From Mucilaginibacter conchicola (GTDB lineage: Bacteria; Bacteroidota; Bacteroidia; Sphingobacteriales; Sphingobacteriaceae): DNA of 64,000 nt. The translations under genes and the position numbers were made by a program. Every line of letters begins with the position of its first letter. The first letter of the stretch is position 1. Below are positions 61,404-64,000 of this stretch, piece after piece. The notes below the pieces were generated by a model, which saw only the letters and a list, made by a program, of their open reading frames with translations, ran no database searches and was not told the origin of the DNA. The stretch lies in assembly GCF_003432115.1 (NCBI RefSeq), contig NZ_QWDC01000002.1, positions 248,001 through 312,000 of the forward strand, in the 5' to 3' direction.

Positions 61404-62279
61404 ATGATAAAGTCCATGACCGGGTATGGTATTGCCACGTTTGATGCTGGTAATGTTAAATATACCGTCGAGCTTAAATCGCTGAACAGCAAATTCCTCG
61501 AGCTGTCGTTGCGCCTGCCAAAAATGTTTTCCGAAAAAGAGTTCCAGCTACGTAACGAATGCAGCAAGCAAATTGAGCGTGGTAAGGTAAATCTTAGCAT
61601 TAATGTTGAGCAAACAGGCTCTAATGTAAAAGCCGCCGGTATTGACCGCGACCTGCTGATGCATTACTACAACCAGCTTAAAAGCGTAAGCGAACAGGTA
61701 GGCGAACAATCAACCAATCTTTTCCAGCTGGCGCTTGGTCTGCCTGAAGTAGTTAAGTACGATGAGGATACCGTAAACGAGGACGAATGGAAACAGGTTG
61801 AAAAAACCTTTCAGCAGGCATTAACTGCCTTCCAGAAATTCCGCAGTGATGAGGGCAACGTATTAGAGCAGGATATTAAACACCGCATCGGTATTATCCT
61901 TACCAACCTTGCAGCTGTTGAGGTAGCAGAGCCTAAGCGCGTGCCGGTTATTCGCGAGCGTTTAAACCAGTTCCTGAGCGAGGCCGTAGGAACTGAAAGT
62001 ATCAACAGAGACCGTTTTGAACAAGAGCTGATCTACTACATTGATAAGCTGGACATCACAGAAGAGAAAATAAGGCTTAAAAGCCACTGCGACTACTTCC
62101 TGGAAACCCTTAAAGCCGCTGACGCAAATGGCAAGAAGCTTGGCTTTATATCACAGGAGATAGGCCGCGAGATAAATACCCTTGGCTCAAAAGCAAACGA
62201 CGCCGATATCCAGAAACTGGTAGTAGGCATGAAAGAAGAGCTGGAGAAAATTAAAGAACAACTATTAAACGTGCTATAA
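61404..62279 (+). CDS. yicC: YicC-family endoribonuclease
   Basis: The 291-residue protein starts with SMTGYGIATFDAGNVKYTVELKSLNSK, the family's N-terminal motif. The C-terminal DUF1732 region includes LLNVL at the end, and the middle has ELIYYIDKLDITEEKIRLKSHCDYF. E. coli and B. subtilis homologues degrade RNA. The start is the ATG at 61404; the TTG at 61398 lies in the promoter box. It lies upstream of gmk, a common pairing. Confidence 0.92.
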   Translation: MIKSMTGYGIATFDAGNVKYTVELKSLNSKFLELSLRLPKMFSEKEFQLRNECSKQIERGKVNLSINVEQTGSNVKAAGIDRDLLMHYYNQLKSVSEQVGEQSTNLFQLALGLPEVVKYDEDTVNEDEWKQVEKTFQQALTAFQKFRSDEGNVLEQDIKHRIGIILTNLAAVEVAEPKRVPVIRERLNQFLSEAVGTESINRDRFEQELIYYIDKLDITEEKIRLKSHCDYFLETLKAADANGKKLGFISQEIGREINTLGSKANDADIQKLVVGMKEELEKIKEQLLNVL

Positions 62280-62281
62280 TC

Positions 62282-62357
62282 ATTGAGTCACTGGGTCATT
62301 AGGTCATTCTCTACAATACGAAAAAATGACTCAATGACTCAATGACCTAATGACCCA
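62282..62357. repeat. Inverted repeat between yicC and gmk
   Basis: TGGGTCATTAGGTCATT (62292-62308) and AATGACCTAATGACCCA (62341-62357) are perfect 17-bp inverted repeats. Extra GAGTCA/TGACTC words extend the structure. It fills almost the entire gap and ends 7 nt before gmk. It could hide the gmk ribosome site. Confidence 0.8.
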
Positions 62358-62363
62358 ATAAAA

Positions 62364-62927
62364 ATGGAAGGAAAACTCATCATATTTTCGGCCCCGTCGG
62401 GCGCAGGTAAAACAACCATAGTGCACCACCTGCTGCGCAAAATGCCCGAGCTGGAGTTTTCTATTTCGGCCACTACCCGCCCTGCTCGTGGCGAGGAAAA
62501 AGATGGCAGCGATTATTACTTCATCAGCAAAGAAGAGTTTCTGCACCGTATTGCCAAAAAACAATTTGTTGAGTTTGAAGAGGTTTACAGCGGTACTTTC
62601 TATGGCACCCTGCGTACCGAGATCGAGCGCATCTGGTCTACCGGTAAAACCGTAATATTTGATATCGATGTGGAAGGCGGCATGCACCTTAAACGCAAAT
62701 ACATGGACCAAGCACTGGCCATATTTGTACAGCCACCATCGTTAGAAGTACTGATAGAACGCCTTACCGGCCGCGGTACCGATAGCGCCGAAAAGCTGCA
62801 GGAACGCTTTGCAAAGGCAGAAAAAGAGCTGGGATACGCACCTCAATTTGATATTATCCTCAAAAATTACGATCTTCAGACAGCTTGTAAAGAAGCTGAG
62901 GAACTGGTGAAAAATTTTATTAGTTAG
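62364..62927 (+). CDS. gmk: Guanylate kinase
   Basis: The 187-residue protein has the P-loop SAPSGAGKTT (residues 8-17) and the guanylate kinase signature EFSISATTRPARGEEKDGSDYYFI (about 31-54). It phosphorylates GMP to GDP with ATP. It lies between yicC and nadD in a frequent gene order. Confidence 0.97.
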   Translation: MEGKLIIFSAPSGAGKTTIVHHLLRKMPELEFSISATTRPARGEEKDGSDYYFISKEEFLHRIAKKQFVEFEEVYSGTFYGTLRTEIERIWSTGKTVIFDIDVEGGMHLKRKYMDQALAIFVQPPSLEVLIERLTGRGTDSAEKLQERFAKAEKELGYAPQFDIILKNYDLQTACKEAEELVKNFIS

Positions 62928-63015
62928 CCCCTGCTTCCGCCAGTTGGCGGAGGAGCTTTAACGCTCGTTAAAGTTGGGGCCTCACAATTAAACATTCCCC
63001 CTTCAGGGGGTTAGG
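62927..63015. repeat. Folded repeat in the gmk-nadD gap
   Basis: GCCCC (62927-62931) and GGGGC (62976-62980) enclose two inner hairpins: TCCGCCA/TGGCGGA (62936-62942, 62945-62951) and CTTTAACG/CGTTAAAG (62956-62963, 62966-62973). A further CCCCCTTCAGGGGG palindrome lies at 62997-63010. The layout is a three-way junction. The gene ends and starts within 15 nt, so it may affect both. Confidence 0.6.
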
Positions 63016-63024
63016 GGGTACCTT

Positions 63025-63597
63025 ATGAAAGTCGGTCTATTATTCGGTTCGTTTAATCCTATACACATCGGGCATTTGATAATTGCCAACTACATGGCTA
63101 ACCATACCGCTTTAGATAAGGTTTGGCTGGTGGTATCGCCCCAAAACCCGTTAAAAAAGTACGGCGATCTTATTAACACCTACGACCGCCTGGAGATGGC
63201 CAAACTGGCTACCGAAAATGCTACCAACATTTCGGTAAGTGATGTGGAGCTGAAACTACCACAGCCATCTTATACAATAGATACCCTTACCCATCTTAAA
63301 GAAAAATATCCCGAGCACGAGTTTGCCCTTATCATGGGTTCAGATAACCTGGTAACGCTGCACAAGTGGAAGAACTATAACCTCATCCTACGCGATTACC
63401 AGATCTTTGTTTATCCCCGTCCCGGCTATGAAAATGCCGAATTTGCATCGCACCCATCCGTAACCATTACCATGACCCCGCTGATGGAACTTTCGGCGAC
63501 GTTCATCCGCAAATCCATCAAAGAGAAAAAGAATATACAGTACTTTGTGCCCGATCCGGTGCTGAAGTTTATTGAGAGTAAAAGTTTGTATAAGTAA
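63025..63597 (+). CDS. nadD: Nicotinate-nucleotide adenylyltransferase
   Basis: The 190-residue protein has the nucleotidyltransferase motif H14-I-G-H17 (LFGSFNPIHIGH). The late SATFIRKSIKEKK is the ISSTxIR-type motif. It makes nicotinic acid adenine dinucleotide in NAD synthesis. It lies about 100 nt after gmk. Confidence 0.95.
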   Translation: MKVGLLFGSFNPIHIGHLIIANYMANHTALDKVWLVVSPQNPLKKYGDLINTYDRLEMAKLATENATNISVSDVELKLPQPSYTIDTLTHLKEKYPEHEFALIMGSDNLVTLHKWKNYNLILRDYQIFVYPRPGYENAEFASHPSVTITMTPLMELSATFIRKSIKEKKNIQYFVPDPVLKFIESKSLYK

Positions 63598-63615
63598 AAG
63601 CTGATCAGGACTAAC

Positions 63616-63693
63616 GTCATACTGAACTTGTTTCAGCACCCCGCACGCTAAGCCCAACCTGCTAATGAGATGCCGAAACAAGTTCGGCATGAC
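63616..63693. repeat. Hairpin repeat, GTCATxCxGAAC family
   Basis: GTCATACTGAACTTGTTTCA and CGAAACAAGTTCGGCATGAC pair as terminal arms with a few mismatches. It lies 18 nt after the nadD stop. Related to 61259-61345. Confidence 0.8.
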
Positions 63694-63729
63694 GGTTCAA
63701 AAGTCTTTCACCTTTCCGCTCATAACCCC

Positions 63730-63737
63730 TATCTTTG
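63730..63737 (+). promoter_or_regulatory. -7 box before miaE
   Basis: TATCTTTG matches TAnnTTTG, ending 5 nt before the GTG at 63743. Same box, same position as in yicC. Confidence 0.4.
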
Positions 63738-63742
63738 TTCAC

Positions 63743-64000
63743 GTGAACGAGAAAACCATTTTAAAGCTGCAGTTACCTACCGATCCGCTGTGGGTAAAAA
63801 ACGTTGTGGAAAGTAACATCGAAGAATTGCTTACCGACCATGCTTTTTGTGAGCAAAAGGCTGCCAGCAACGCTATCACCCTCATCGTGCAAAACCCTAA
63901 CCTGAGCGATCTGGTGCAGGAGATGTGCGATCTTGTGCAGGAAGAAATGGATCACTTTAAACGTGTTCACCAGATCATCATAGCGCGGGGTTATACATTG
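63743..64000 (+). CDS. miaE: tRNA-(ms2io6A)-hydroxylase MiaE, 3' end outside window
   Basis: The frame opens at GTG at 63743 and runs to the right edge (86 codons). LKLQLPTDPLWVKNVVESNI and FCEQKAASNAITLIVQNP match the N-terminal part of MiaE. E37 and the E68-x-x-H71 pair (QEEMDHF) fit the di-iron ligands. It hydroxylates modified A37 in tRNA. The start is GTG; no ATG fits. Confidence 0.85.
   Translation, partial: MNEKTILKLQLPTDPLWVKNVVESNIEELLTDHAFCEQKAASNAITLIVQNPNLSDLVQEMCDLVQEEMDHFKRVHQIIIARGYTL

Overview
The window reads as a chromosome segment of a Bacteroidota bacterium, most likely family Sphingobacteriaceae (Mucilaginibacter/Pedobacter-like). This is inferred from gene content: a SusC/SusD pair, several TonB-dependent receptors with carboxypeptidase-like N-terminal domains, DUF4834, DUF5777, DUF4846 and IPExxxVDY families, a fused acyl-CoA mutase, and many TAnnTTTG promoter boxes. 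It also carries dense families of short palindromic repeats typical of that family. I see no rRNA, tRNA, CRISPR array, phage or transposase gene.

Layout. 1-4850: a truncated outer-membrane receptor, a half-size EamA transporter, a eukaryote-like sphingolipid desaturase, a secreted protein and a lipoprotein. 5054-9011: an ECF sigma factor operon whose second gene joins an anti-sigma-like N-terminus and one membrane helix to an outer-membrane barrel, followed by YceI, DUF5777 and Rieske proteins. 9380-12202: a small protein, an MFS transporter, a lipoprotein and a FrnE-like DsbA protein. 12413-17092: a metal-uptake cluster (heavy-metal-binding lipoprotein, PepSY protein, TonB receptor, Cys/His-rich protein). 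17212-24161: FkbM methyltransferase, dnaK, and two divergent pairs of surface-polysaccharide genes. 24317-32081: YfhO, two small membrane proteins, then ileS, a DksA-like gene and lspA joined stop-to-start. 32631-34649: an M28 peptidase and a small membrane protein. 34735-40181: an acyltransferase, acetyl esterase, beta-barrel and TPR operon. 40567-46370: a radical SAM gene and a susCD pair with its own leader. 47031-50477: icmF. 50488-54549: CPBP protease, M23 peptidase, DUF4846, thioredoxin and hypothetical proteins. 54647-64000: pyruvate kinase, IPExxxVDY, then acpP-fabF-rnc, an S23-type four-helix-bundle gene, a duplicated gene pair, yicC, gmk, nadD and the start of miaE.

The observations I rate highest are these. 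(1) A 23-codon leader ORF ends 2 nt before a strong terminator that lies just upstream of susC, an attenuator-like arrangement. (2) The sigma/anti-sigma operon encodes a protein that seems to span both membranes. (3) icmF carries palindromic repeats translated in frame in its interdomain linkers. (4) An S23-type gene lies inside a perfect 23-bp inverted repeat directly behind the RNase III gene. (5) The isoleucyl-tRNA synthetase has GIHH in place of the HIGH motif. (6) A DEGS-type desaturase is present. A seventh theme is a set of hairpin repeats that all begin GTCAT and end ATGAC, mostly sitting just after gene ends.
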